A DNA stretch of 64,000 bases from Pseudomonadota bacterium (GTDB taxonomy: Bacteria; Pseudomonadota; Gammaproteobacteria; Burkholderiales; Rhodocyclaceae). The position numbers and the translations under genes are program-made. Location: contig JAFEDI010000045.1 in the NCBI GenBank assembly GCA_018241725.1, positions 1 to 64,000 on the forward strand, read 5' to 3'. Below are positions 1 through 7,594 of this stretch, piece by piece. Below the pieces are notes generated by a model. It had not been told where the DNA came from. It made no database searches and saw nothing but the letters and a program-made list of their open reading frames with translations. The number at the start of each line of letters is the position of its first letter. Positions within the stretch are counted from its first letter, which is position 1.

Positions 1-54
1 CTACCATCCTTCCCCTGCCGAAAAGTCGGAAATCCAGGCTTCAAGCACAAATCA

Positions 55-88
55 GGAAGGCGGCGACGAGATATGTGCGCCGCCTTCC
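55..88 (-). terminator. Hairpin after the 88-aa gene
   Basis: A perfect 11-bp stem (GGAAGGCGGCG at 55-65 against CGCCGCCTTCC at 78-88) with a 12-nt loop lies just past the stop of the reverse-strand gene at 95-361. The run after it (TGATTTG on the reverse strand) is only weakly T-rich, so it may be a terminator or an mRNA-stabilising hairpin. Confidence 0.5.
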
Positions 89-94
89 CGCCGA

Positions 95-361
95 TCAAGC
101 CCCTCTTTCAGCAGCCCGCAGCGCCTCGAACAGATCCCGCATCTCCTGCGCCAGCATCGAGCACGCCCACAGGTAATTGTCCTGCAGCGTCGGATTCATG
201 CGCCGGAAGGCATCCCCCGCATCGCCATAGGTCATGGCCAGCAAGGACAACAACTGCACCTGACGGGCGGAAAGCTGATCGACGATGGCCAGCGCATTGG
301 CCTCCTCGGCCAGCCGGTAGAACGGCCCTGCCGGCGCGGGAAAACTGAGCGGCGTATTCAT
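95..361 (-). CDS. Small conserved-looking hypothetical protein (88 aa)
   Basis: I do not recognise a named family. The 88-residue product is soluble and largely helical, with no signal peptide or membrane segment; it is rich in Leu and Ala and has a central segment ending in YLWACSMLAQEM. Its ATG overlaps the stop of an upstream 37-codon ORF (ATGA), which suggests translational coupling. A good ribosome site (GGGAGG) lies about 8 nt upstream. A structured leader precedes both ORFs and a strong hairpin follows. Codon use is GC-rich like the neighbours. That it is a real gene is well supported; its function is unknown. Confidence 0.7.
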   Translation of the reverse strand: MNTPLSFPAPAGPFYRLAEEANALAIVDQLSARQVQLLSLLAMTYGDAGDAFRRMNPTLQDNYLWACSMLAQEMRDLFEALRAAERGA

Positions 362-471
362 CGCGGCACCCTCCCCTCGCCCCGTTTCCGGCGCGGAAGA
401 AGCGGAACAACTACGACGACATTACGAATGGACGCGTGCGAACCGGCGCACGCCAGGGTGGAAACGACCAT
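358..471 (-). CDS. 37-aa small ORF coupled to the downstream 88-aa gene
   Basis: The ORF has an excellent ribosome site, AAGGAG, 8 nt before its ATG. It encodes 37 residues with a run of five valines then PLL and a basic patch (RRKR). The stop codon overlaps the next gene's start (ATGA). The valine run uses GTC, GTC, GTA, GTT and GTT, so it is not a simple DNA repeat. It could be a leader peptide read by ribosomes, as in branched-chain amino acid attenuators, or a genuine small protein. No biosynthetic gene follows, so attenuation of that classical kind is only an analogy. Confidence 0.5.
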   Translation of the reverse strand: MVVSTLACAGSHASIRNVVVVVPLLPRRKRGEGRVPR

Positions 472-479
472 GGTGCGGA

Positions 480-620
480 CTCCTTGTTGATGGACTGATC
501 CGCCATCCGCTGCTAAACGGGGGGCGGGCCAAAGCAGGGTTAGCAGACCGGCAACAAGGAACCGGCAGGCCGAAGCCTCCCCACCCGGCCCGCCATTGAG
601 CTTGGACGCACCAAGGGTGT
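480..620 (-). ncRNA. Candidate cis-regulatory structured leader
   Basis: On the reverse strand the RNA ahead of the 37-codon ORF can form a hairpin at 615-601, an outer stem of 8 bp (594-587 with 530-523) and an inner UUCG-capped hairpin (578-567). A loop segment, TCCTTGTTG (560-552), is the exact reverse complement of CAACAAGGA (489-481), which contains the ORF's Shine-Dalgarno sequence. A 7-bp alternative pairing (546-540 with 516-510) would compete with the outer stem. These pairings are read directly from the sequence; the switch-like function is inference. No known riboswitch class was recognised. Confidence 0.4.
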
Positions 621-626
621 ACGGAC

Positions 627-650
627 AAAAAAATAGCCGCGGCGCGGCTG
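627..650 (-). terminator. Intrinsic terminator, reverse strand
   Basis: The reverse strand reads AGCCGCGCCGCGGCT followed by ATTTTTTT: a GC-rich stem and a run of seven T. It lies about 350 nt past the stop of the CHAT gene and just upstream of the structured leader. It may end the CHAT transcript or belong to the leader itself. Confidence 0.5.
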
Positions 651-1000
651 TTGTCCGCCTTGCTGAACAGGCTGCTAAACCCGGTCGCTGTTGTTTCAGC
701 GACGGACGGGAGTATCGGCTGCGTGTCGCGGAGGCGTCAAGAGACGGTGTTGATGGCATGAATGACGAAATCGTCAAACCCTCGCGCTGTCTGCCAGATC
801 TGAAAATTGTGAACTGCTCCGCTGCGAGGAGGTTCCTGCATGGCCAACAATGAGCGGCAGGAGTCGGCCAACAGTTGCCCTTCGGCATTTCCGCAGACCT
901 GACATTGCAGAGGCTGCTTTACTCAGATACCTGCCGGACGGCCTATGCGTACCCCTATTGTAGCTGAGTCGTAAAATTTCAAAGCGGTACTTTCCCTTTC
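651..1000. other. Intergenic stretch without a supported gene
   Basis: About 350 bases between the terminator and the CHAT gene stop. The short ORFs here have no ribosome site and no recognisable product. The only structure I see is a second copy of the 10-mer GCTGCTAAAC (671-680), also found inside the leader at 509-518. Confidence 0.5.
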
Positions 1001-4000
1001 TTACGGCCACGCGCCATAAACAGATACCCCTCCCCAAAAATAAGGATGGCGGCGATCCGCACTCATCTTACTCGCTGCTGCGCGCAGAGCATCGGGCACA
1101 TAGTCGCCTTCTGACAGCTTAGAATACGTTTGAGCAAGAAGACTTGCGGTGGCTCGGTCATCCACTTCCCATTCAGTCACCACCACAGATCGGGCGCCGG
1201 CACCAAGCAAAGCTCTTATGAAACCGACTGGTTCTCCGCCTGGTCTTGCACCTGAGACTCCCGTCTGACAGGCAGCGAGCGTTACCAAATCAAGGCCGCG
1301 CAAGTCCATATTCAGCATCTCTTTGGCACTAACGCGCCCATCGACTCCTGTTCTTGCCAGAAAGATCGACGACTCCATTGGGTTGCTTGTGCCGAACAAG
1401 CCGTGGGCGACAATGTGAGCCCACCGCGCTTTCGGTAACTGCTCAAGCAAATTCACCTTAGTTGGTGCGGCGCGCGCCCCAACGAGTTGAGGAGCAACGT
1501 CCGCTTCTAGGAGGTAGCGACGTTCGACACTCTTAAATGCGGCACTGACTGATACCACCTCTGCCTCGCCATACTTCAGTGGGGAAAGATTCAGTGCCCC
1601 TTTGCCAGGCCCGAGCACCACCGCGGCGTCCTCCGAGCTGACCGCACCCAACGCACCAACCACCAAAGCGACGTTGCTCTTGCTTGAAACCATATCACGG
1701 CGCCTCTTCGACGCATTGGCCAGCGTTGCGGAGGGTACGAGGGCAATCGAGGCGGACTCGATCAGCCACTTCCCGTCCCTAATCCTCAGGGCCGGCCAAG
1801 GCAATCCAAAAAGGCTCTCATCGCTTGAAATTAAAAGCCGAGTGATGCTTCCGTCTAGCCGAAGTGGCTCGATCAGTTCGCGCCCCAGAGTCGTCGATGC
1901 GGTCTGCAACTGCTCACTGAGCTTTCCAGACCTGATCATGCTCAATGACTTTGAATTCCTAATGTCGAGCTCTTCACGGAGCTTGCTGACAAGATCCGTA
2001 GCAACCCTGTCGGGTATCGAGAGCCTCACGGCGCGCAGCGGAGCCTCCCGCTGCGCAACTACCGCAACGCCACCATCCTTTGAAAGGAAGTAACTCACAA
2101 ATGCGGTCTGCTGATCAAGAGACGAAAAGTCATACTGGGCACCTCCCGCGCCATCGGAACGGAACGCGCTACCATGCCGAAAATAGATATCCAAGAATGA
2201 CTGGACCTTCCATGCTTCTAATACATCCAGAATTCTATCTGCATCTTGGTTCGCATCAAGACTGCTAACAAGCTCCTCGACGATCGTGCGCTTGTCGGTA
2301 AGGAACGTGAATTTATCGCTCTCCGAATCGATACGCGTTCGCCCATGAGTCACTGCGCTTGCTGCAAGCTCAAGCAGTGCAACGGCCTCGGCTTTCGCGC
2401 CCGAGCTTTTCGCCAGCATCGCTGCATCGTAGTACGACGAACCGGCGACAGAGGGGTCCTCTGTCGTGCCTAACTCGCCTGCTCGAATGAATAGGGATTG
2501 CGCATCAGTCGGGGACGTTTTGCGCATTGCCATCGCATAAGTTCGAAGAAGCAACGGACCATGCGTTAACCACGTTCGCTTCGATGAGCTCATTAAGGCT
2601 TGGTCAAGATAGTCGATTGCAATATCAAAATATCCGAGACCAATTGAATATTGAGCGCCCGCGATCAACGCCGGAACGCAGGCATCATGTCCCAATGCTC
2701 GGCCGAATCTAACCGCTCGATTGAGCCATGCAATTGCGTCTACGCTGTTGTGCGCCTGAGCAAAATGACGCACCAGTGCAACCATTGGCTCGGTAGTGTG
2801 CTCATACTCGTTATTTCGAATGGCACTGTCGAATGCCGCTTGACTTGCATTAGCAGCACCTCTCGAATCGCCAATAATTCGCCTATAAGTGGCCTGCTGA
2901 TCTGCAACACGATCCTTGTCATCACCGAGCAACAGTTCTTGCTCTTTGATTGCAGTAGCGTACCCCGCGAAGTCACCAGCGGCCAGAGCCACCTCGCCCT
3001 TGAGGTTCGAGTATTCAAATGAGGACTCATCATCCTCAGCCATTCCCACCCGAAACCCCTTGTCAGCGACACATTCAAGTGCCTGCTCAATTCGATTTCC
3101 TCTGGCAAGGGCTCTACACCGCCACGCACGCACGGCCCACCGAAGCTTGGGATTGACCGAGAGAATGGGGGCCGCACTTGCCTCGACATCACTTGCGATA
3201 CGGGCCGCGTCACCGTAAAGGCGATCAAAAAACATTGCAGCAATCGGCTCGATAATTTCACCGGGCTCCTTCGGTGCTCCTGCCCTGAGTGCGTTGACCA
3301 ATGCCTCACCGTTAGCGCGATCGATTTCGGCGTTCATTCGCAAGATTGGCATATCCGAAGCGACGTCGCTTGACGAATCGACCGTTCTCAACGTACGAAA
3401 TGTTTTTCTCTCCGAAGAGTAAGCAACGATTCGGGTCTTGAATGAGGTTTCGCACTGGATACACGAGTTCACCAACCCACTGCCAACAGATCCTTCACGA
3501 ATCACAAGCTCCAACGCAGAGTCGCCATTAAGGTTTGCAGTGAAGTAATCACCCATAGCCAGGGCCCTCGTCCTGTAAACCAGCTTGCTACTAAGCAGAT
3601 CCACGACAAAGAGGGACAAGCGGCGAACATCGCTCGAATCGTAGTCAGATAGGATTAGCTCAGGGATGCCATCCCCTGTTAAATCGGCATATTCAATTGA
3701 TGCGGAGTACGCGTCGATCGAGACAAAGGTCCCACAAGCTTTCTCAGACGAACTGCTCGAAACAATAAGATACCTTTGTGTGCCGAACGCCTTTCCAGAA
3801 GACAGGGCAATGTACTTCTCGCTCTCTTGGGCCAAGATTTTTGAAGCGGTAGCCTTGAGCACGCGTGAAAGGATCGGACTAGTTACCCCTTGCGTTTGGC
3901 CTAGACGCAACAAGTCGTCAACTTCACGTCGCGGTACGCACTTAGCTGACACCTCAAAATGGCGTACAGGGTCATAGTCGACTCGGCGCGCTGGGTCTGA

Positions 4001-4732
4001 TGCCCTGTCTCTATCTTTGTCTTTGGGGCTCAGCGGCAAGAGCGAACGGCGTTCCGATGGGACGATAGCGTCATGGGATCTCACAGCCAGTGCATCAGCA
4101 TATTTGGATAGTTCGACATTGATTCCAGGCGCAACGAGGATGTCGAGAAGCGATTCGCGAATCAAATCACCGGATGGCGAAGGCAGTGGAAGTCCGGCCT
4201 CGCGGCGTCGCTCATTGTTTGCCGAGCGCAGCTTTTTCGCTAGGCTTTGAATGCCTTCGGCATCCGCGACCGAGAAGTGTTCGAGAAGACGGTTGGCACG
4301 ATCTACTTCGAAGACTGAGTTTAGGTCGTTCGCCGTTCGAAGAACCAAATCGGCTGGAGGGTTAGTGGATGCGAGTAGGGCTCGCTCCGCAAGTGAATAG
4401 GGCGTATATGGGTCGAGCGACTCCTTGGTACCAGCCTCGCCGATCTCCAAAGCCAATCGAGCGTAGTCGATGCCAGTCGTCGATCCTTGGTAGTCGAGCA
4501 GTGTCTTACGCCAGGCAGACAGCGTGTCTTTGGAGCCACTCTGAACTTCGGCCAATGCCTTCCCCCAGTCGGGCTGGGACTTTGGGGCATCAATGACTTC
4601 ATTTGCGTCCTGCTGTTCGCGACAGCCCGATGTCGAGGCGATACATGCGACGATAACTAATACAATCGCACAAAGAAGCGGAACTCTAGATCCTGGCGTG
4701 GCCATGTGGGCGAATCGACATGCAGATCTCAA
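1001..4732 (-). CDS. CHAT-domain (caspase-like) lipoprotein with FG-GAP-like and TPR-like regions
   Basis: The 1243-residue protein starts with a lipoprotein-type signal: a hydrophobic run at about residues 18-33 and a lipobox-like TSGC with Cys37. Around 348-410 two Asp/Asn-rich loops (DLTGDGIPEL and NLNGDSALEL) resemble FG-GAP/VCBS calcium-binding repeats. Residues 530-830 are helical, TPR-like. The C-terminal 250 residues are a CHAT domain with the expected His-Cys dyad: VAHG (His1110) and LAACQTG (Cys1155). CHAT proteins are caspase/separase-clan peptidases. A second start at 4705 also leaves a good signal peptide; 4732 was kept for its GAGA-type site and 16-nt spacing to the gene before. 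It is probably cotranscribed with the small membrane protein at 4749-5084. Target and trigger are unknown. Confidence 0.88.
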   Translation of the reverse strand: MRSACRFAHMATPGSRVPLLCAIVLVIVACIASTSGCREQQDANEVIDAPKSQPDWGKALAEVQSGSKDTLSAWRKTLLDYQGSTTGIDYARLALEIGEAGTKESLDPYTPYSLAERALLASTNPPADLVLRTANDLNSVFEVDRANRLLEHFSVADAEGIQSLAKKLRSANNERRREAGLPLPSPSGDLIRESLLDILVAPGINVELSKYADALAVRSHDAIVPSERRSLLPLSPKDKDRDRASDPARRVDYDPVRHFEVSAKCVPRREVDDLLRLGQTQGVTSPILSRVLKATASKILAQESEKYIALSSGKAFGTQRYLIVSSSSSEKACGTFVSIDAYSASIEYADLTGDGIPELILSDYDSSDVRRLSLFVVDLLSSKLVYRTRALAMGDYFTANLNGDSALELVIREGSVGSGLVNSCIQCETSFKTRIVAYSSERKTFRTLRTVDSSSDVASDMPILRMNAEIDRANGEALVNALRAGAPKEPGEIIEPIAAMFFDRLYGDAARIASDVEASAAPILSVNPKLRWAVRAWRCRALARGNRIEQALECVADKGFRVGMAEDDESSFEYSNLKGEVALAAGDFAGYATAIKEQELLLGDDKDRVADQQATYRRIIGDSRGAANASQAAFDSAIRNNEYEHTTEPMVALVRHFAQAHNSVDAIAWLNRAVRFGRALGHDACVPALIAGAQYSIGLGYFDIAIDYLDQALMSSSKRTWLTHGPLLLRTYAMAMRKTSPTDAQSLFIRAGELGTTEDPSVAGSSYYDAAMLAKSSGAKAEAVALLELAASAVTHGRTRIDSESDKFTFLTDKRTIVEELVSSLDANQDADRILDVLEAWKVQSFLDIYFRHGSAFRSDGAGGAQYDFSSLDQQTAFVSYFLSKDGGVAVVAQREAPLRAVRLSIPDRVATDLVSKLREELDIRNSKSLSMIRSGKLSEQLQTASTTLGRELIEPLRLDGSITRLLISSDESLFGLPWPALRIRDGKWLIESASIALVPSATLANASKRRRDMVSSKSNVALVVGALGAVSSEDAAVVLGPGKGALNLSPLKYGEAEVVSVSAAFKSVERRYLLEADVAPQLVGARAAPTKVNLLEQLPKARWAHIVAHGLFGTSNPMESSIFLARTGVDGRVSAKEMLNMDLRGLDLVTLAACQTGVSGARPGGEPVGFIRALLGAGARSVVVTEWEVDDRATASLLAQTYSKLSEGDYVPDALRAAASKMSADRRHPYFWGGVSVYGAWP

Positions 4733-4748
4733 CGGAAGGTCCGTTTCG

Positions 4749-5084
4749 TTAAAACATCGAAATCACATCGATAAACGCTGCAGGAATAGTGGAGCCTCGC
4801 GGAGAGATAATCTCGGGCCGCTGAGTGCTCGCCAGTGCCGATAGCACAACAGGAAGCGCAACCCCAACGGAGAATGCCTTCCATGGCGTGGCTCCACCTC
4901 GATGCGGAAATATCATGGCAACAATCCCGCCTAGAATCACATAAAGCGTGGTCGCCAAGAGATACTGCTGCCATTCAAAATGAAGCCCCGGCATGGTGAA
5001 CCGCTTGGAATATAAGAGGGCAATATCTGGCGCAAGAGCGCCAGCCATTCCAAAAGAAAAGCATTTCGCCGGAGATAGTTTCAT
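4749..5084 (-). CDS. Small membrane protein upstream of the CHAT gene
   Basis: The 111-residue product has three hydrophobic segments, roughly residues 8-22, 41-60 and 75-92, with a short hydrophilic C-terminus. I chose the second in-frame ATG (5084) because GAGGTG lies 5 nt upstream; the first ATG (5108) has no such site. Only 16 nt separate its stop from the CHAT start, so the two probably form an operon. No enzyme motif is visible. It may anchor or hold the CHAT protein in check, but that is inferred from gene order only. Confidence 0.7.
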   Translation of the reverse strand: MKLSPAKCFSFGMAGALAPDIALLYSKRFTMPGLHFEWQQYLLATTLYVILGGIVAMIFPHRGGATPWKAFSVGVALPVVLSALASTQRPEIISPRGSTIPAAFIDVISMF

Positions 5085-5346
5085 ATTCACCTCAGGATTT
5101 ATCAACAATTATCCCCGTTGCAACGTCCAAGTCTCAATTTAATGAGATGGAGCCTGCCGAATAGCGCTTATTCGCCACCAAACCAATGTAGAAGCAGGCT
5201 GAGGCGGCGTTACGGCGGATAAGGCTCGTTGAACTGGGCTGCCGACATAGTATTCATTATGGGAATTTTAGTCGCGTGCGGCGGAAATGCAAGCGGTTTG
5301 CCTATGGCCAACGAAGTGGACGTATCTGGCGTCTATGGACGAGGTC

Positions 5347-5574
5347 ATGAGCAGTCAGCGGTTAACACCCGAATTCAAGGAAGATGCAGTCCGACAAGTC
5401 ATCGAACGTGGGTACTCAGTTGCCGAGATGTCGGCACGCATCGGTGTCGCGGCCCACTGTATCTACAAATGGGGCAACTCGGTCACGCCGGACAAGTCCG
5501 AGAAGCAAGCGGCCGAACTGGTCGAGCCTAAGTGCTTAGAGGGTCCCCAAAAAATCCGAGGGGGCAGGTCTTGA
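5347..5574 (+). pseudogene. Truncated IS3-family transposase OrfA
   Basis: The N-terminal 60 residues match the helix-turn-helix half of IS3-family OrfA (LTPEFKEDAVRQV, then ERGYSVAEMSARIGV and IYKWG). The reading then runs into an unrelated tail (after AAELVE) and stops. The leucine zipper part of OrfA and all of OrfB are missing, and no clear terminal inverted repeats are seen. This is an insertion sequence remnant at the left edge of the accessory island. Confidence 0.7.
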
Positions 5575-6041
5575 TACGCGTGTATGCATCGTCGGACTGG
5601 ATGAACAACTGGATTAAGACGTGTATCAGCCGTCTTCTGCACCTTTCGTGACTAAAACCTCCGGCGGACCTAATGTCTGCGGGTCGCCTCGCCGAGCGAC
5701 TGGTCGACTCAGGTTCCCGCCGCTGGAACTCAGAGATTATGAGCGGCAGCTCTGGGTCGGTAGCCGTCTCTTGCCTCCTTTGTACCCAATGACCGCTCCG
5801 ACCGAGACCCCGCCGCTGATCCAATGGGCTCTTCCTCCGGCCTGAACGGTCGTTGGGTCATCACATCGAATGAGGCAGCCATACGTCACATACCTGTCAT
5901 TCAGCCTTACGCGGCCGCGACCGTCAGCCTTCCCATGGGGCGAACTCGACCTTCCAACCCAATGCTGCCGGGGAGCGTAGAGGAGAACAGTTGTTCAACA
6001 GCTTAAATTCACCAGCCGCCGAAAGCGGTCCGGTGGAATGG
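5575..6041. other. Non-coding remnant region
   Basis: About 470 bases with only short, atypical ORFs on both strands. The text (for example GAGCGGCAGCTCTGGGTCGG around 5740-5760 and AAAGCGGTCCGGTGG around 6020-6034) resembles dispersed non-coding repeat DNA that often lies beside mobile elements in beta- and gammaproteobacteria. That resemblance is from memory and unproven here. Confidence 0.4.
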
Positions 6042-6674
6042 TTAGACATCCGGCTCCCCGCTTTCCGCTTCTGGGACGGCGGCCCCCAGCTTCGCTCCAA
6101 GCTCATTCCAGTACTCAGAGAATTTTTCGAAGTCCCCAGCGCGAAGGGCTGCCTCTACGGCCGCAATTTGCTCCCCTTGTGATGTCCCATTCAAGCGCTC
6201 ACGAGCCTCATTCGCATATTCCTTAACCGTCGGCGGAACAACAGCCCTGGTGGTGGTCACGGTACGGAGCATGATCCTTGTTGCAAGCAGTCGAGCAGAA
6301 ACTATGAAAACGCTCTTCACACTCTCGCGCTCTCTCGACTCAACAACCAGATTCACTGCCCCGGCCAAGTTTGAAACCAAATCGATCGTCGAGTCGGAGT
6401 CAAACAGGACATCGAACCCTCGCCCCCTCTTGTCAAAATGCGCTGCACCGTTCCGAATTCTCCGGACGGCTTGCAAGCCAGCCGCTTCAGCGGGGTGCAG
6501 TAGGCCAAGTACCCCACATATTGAAATCCTGGAATCAAAGTCACCGGCAGGTCGCCTGAGCTCAAGTAAATCATCCGCCGTCTCATCAGATATACATGCA
6601 GCTCGAATGAGATCCCCCAGAAGCTCTTCAAGGTAAGCACCAAGAGAGGATGGCTCCACGGTCAGACTCTCCAT
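6042..6674 (-). CDS. HEPN/MltR-like protein
   Basis: The 210-residue protein resembles the MltR (mannitol operon repressor)/DUF4145 group, whose fold belongs to the HEPN superfamily. The sequence supports this with a helical N-terminal half and the motif RRIRNGAAHF, giving an RN-x3-H signature (Arg74 to His79), which in HEPN ribonucleases is the active site. The C-terminal third is charged and helical. No mannitol genes are nearby, so a repressor role is unlikely. Its neighbours (IS remnant, PIN/ImmA pair) suggest an accessory, possibly defence or toxin-like role. The gene stands alone, with no partner within 280 bp. Confidence 0.65.
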   Translation of the reverse strand: MESLTVEPSSLGAYLEELLGDLIRAACISDETADDLLELRRPAGDFDSRISICGVLGLLHPAEAAGLQAVRRIRNGAAHFDKRGRGFDVLFDSDSTIDLVSNLAGAVNLVVESRERESVKSVFIVSARLLATRIMLRTVTTTRAVVPPTVKEYANEARERLNGTSQGEQIAAVEAALRAGDFEKFSEYWNELGAKLGAAVPEAESGEPDV

Positions 6675-6958
6675 CCACGAGAGTCGTGATCCTCTTGGGA
6701 AGGCCGAGTTGAACTAATTTTCTCGTTGATTTTGACTTCTTTGCCATGTTGATCTTGTTGTCGTTGGGATGTCGCAAGCAGAAATGGTCGTTATTCGGAT
6801 CAGGCTGCGATATGTGTTTTCGATCTGCCGTGGCTGGGAGTCCAAGATTCGACGCAATCAGGAAGGAGCGCAGAAGGTATATCCTGAAAAGACCAATGAC
6901 GACATATGCTGACGCAGGGGTCAGAGCCGACCGAAGGGCGGAGAATTACTCCTAGCTT
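6675..6958. other. Intergenic, nothing recognised
   Basis: The 284 bases between the HEPN-like and PIN genes hold only a weak 69-codon forward ORF without a ribosome site or family resemblance. It presumably contains the promoter of the HEPN-like gene, but I see no clear -35/-10 pair. Confidence 0.4.
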
Positions 6959-7594
6959 CTACAGATTTCCGTCTTGAGCCTTTGCTAGTGAAGACGAATG
7001 GCTAGCAACGATCGAAGCCGTATTAGCCATGAGCCGGCAACGCATCGCTTCATGAAACGTCTGGTTGAAAAAAGGCGTTAGGGGGCGTCGCTCAAAGCGC
7101 TCGTGCTCCTTGATGACTTCATCATGATCAGCGCCGCCGAGATGGAGGTGAAAGTGGAGGTAACCATATAGGCGCGGGGTAGTCTCGACCTGCAGCCCCA
7201 GCCTGTCTTTGGCGTAGTTTCTAGCCAGTTTCTCATCCGTCATCAATGCGATGTTTCGAATGCGATAGGCCGTCGCAATACACGAAAGTTCGCCTGAACC
7301 GAGCCGGCCAGGCGCTTTGGACGAAATAGCAAGCAGGTCATCCAAGCTACATTCCTGTACAGGGAACCGGCCAGCGGCGCGCTCATTGCGCAACCGTTTT
7401 ATGAGGGTTTGTTGTTCTGTTGTGATGTTGGGGCGAAGTTTCTGCAAGCACTCATACAGCACAACGGGTGTCACACAAAACTGAAGTTTGGCCTGGATAG
7501 CTGCTTGGTTAATTCGTAAGGAGGACAGCATGTTCCAGATGGCGCAGGTATCGACGACTGAGACAGGCGCAAAGCGGGCTGGGTCATAGCTCAT
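6959..7594 (-). CDS. PIN-domain protein, probable toxin/ribonuclease
   Basis: The 211-residue product starts with a PIN-type strand and acidic residue (VSVVDTCAIWNML). It later has an acidic helix (SGELSCIATAYR) and a third acidic site (ALMTDEKLA), the usual layout of the PIN nuclease metal site. I chose the ATG at 7594, which overlaps the end of the XRE-ImmA/IrrE gene by 11 bases, rather than the start at 7651 that would overlap by 68. PIN proteins are usually Mg-dependent RNases. Paired with a regulator-protease gene, this looks like a toxin-antitoxin or stress-response module. The C-terminal 60 residues are extra and unassigned. Confidence 0.72.
   Translation of the reverse strand: MSYDPARFAPVSVVDTCAIWNMLSSLRINQAAIQAKLQFCVTPVVLYECLQKLRPNITTEQQTLIKRLRNERAAGRFPVQECSLDDLLAISSKAPGRLGSGELSCIATAYRIRNIALMTDEKLARNYAKDRLGLQVETTPRLYGYLHFHLHLGGADHDEVIKEHERFERRPLTPFFNQTFHEAMRCRLMANTASIVASHSSSLAKAQDGNL

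Noticed and set aside
5528-5824. 98-codon reverse ORF next to the IS remnant
   Set aside because: Arg-rich translation of apparently non-coding repeat DNA, no ribosome site.
6746-6955. 69-codon forward ORF between the HEPN-like and PIN genes
   Set aside because: No ribosome site or recognisable domain; too little support.
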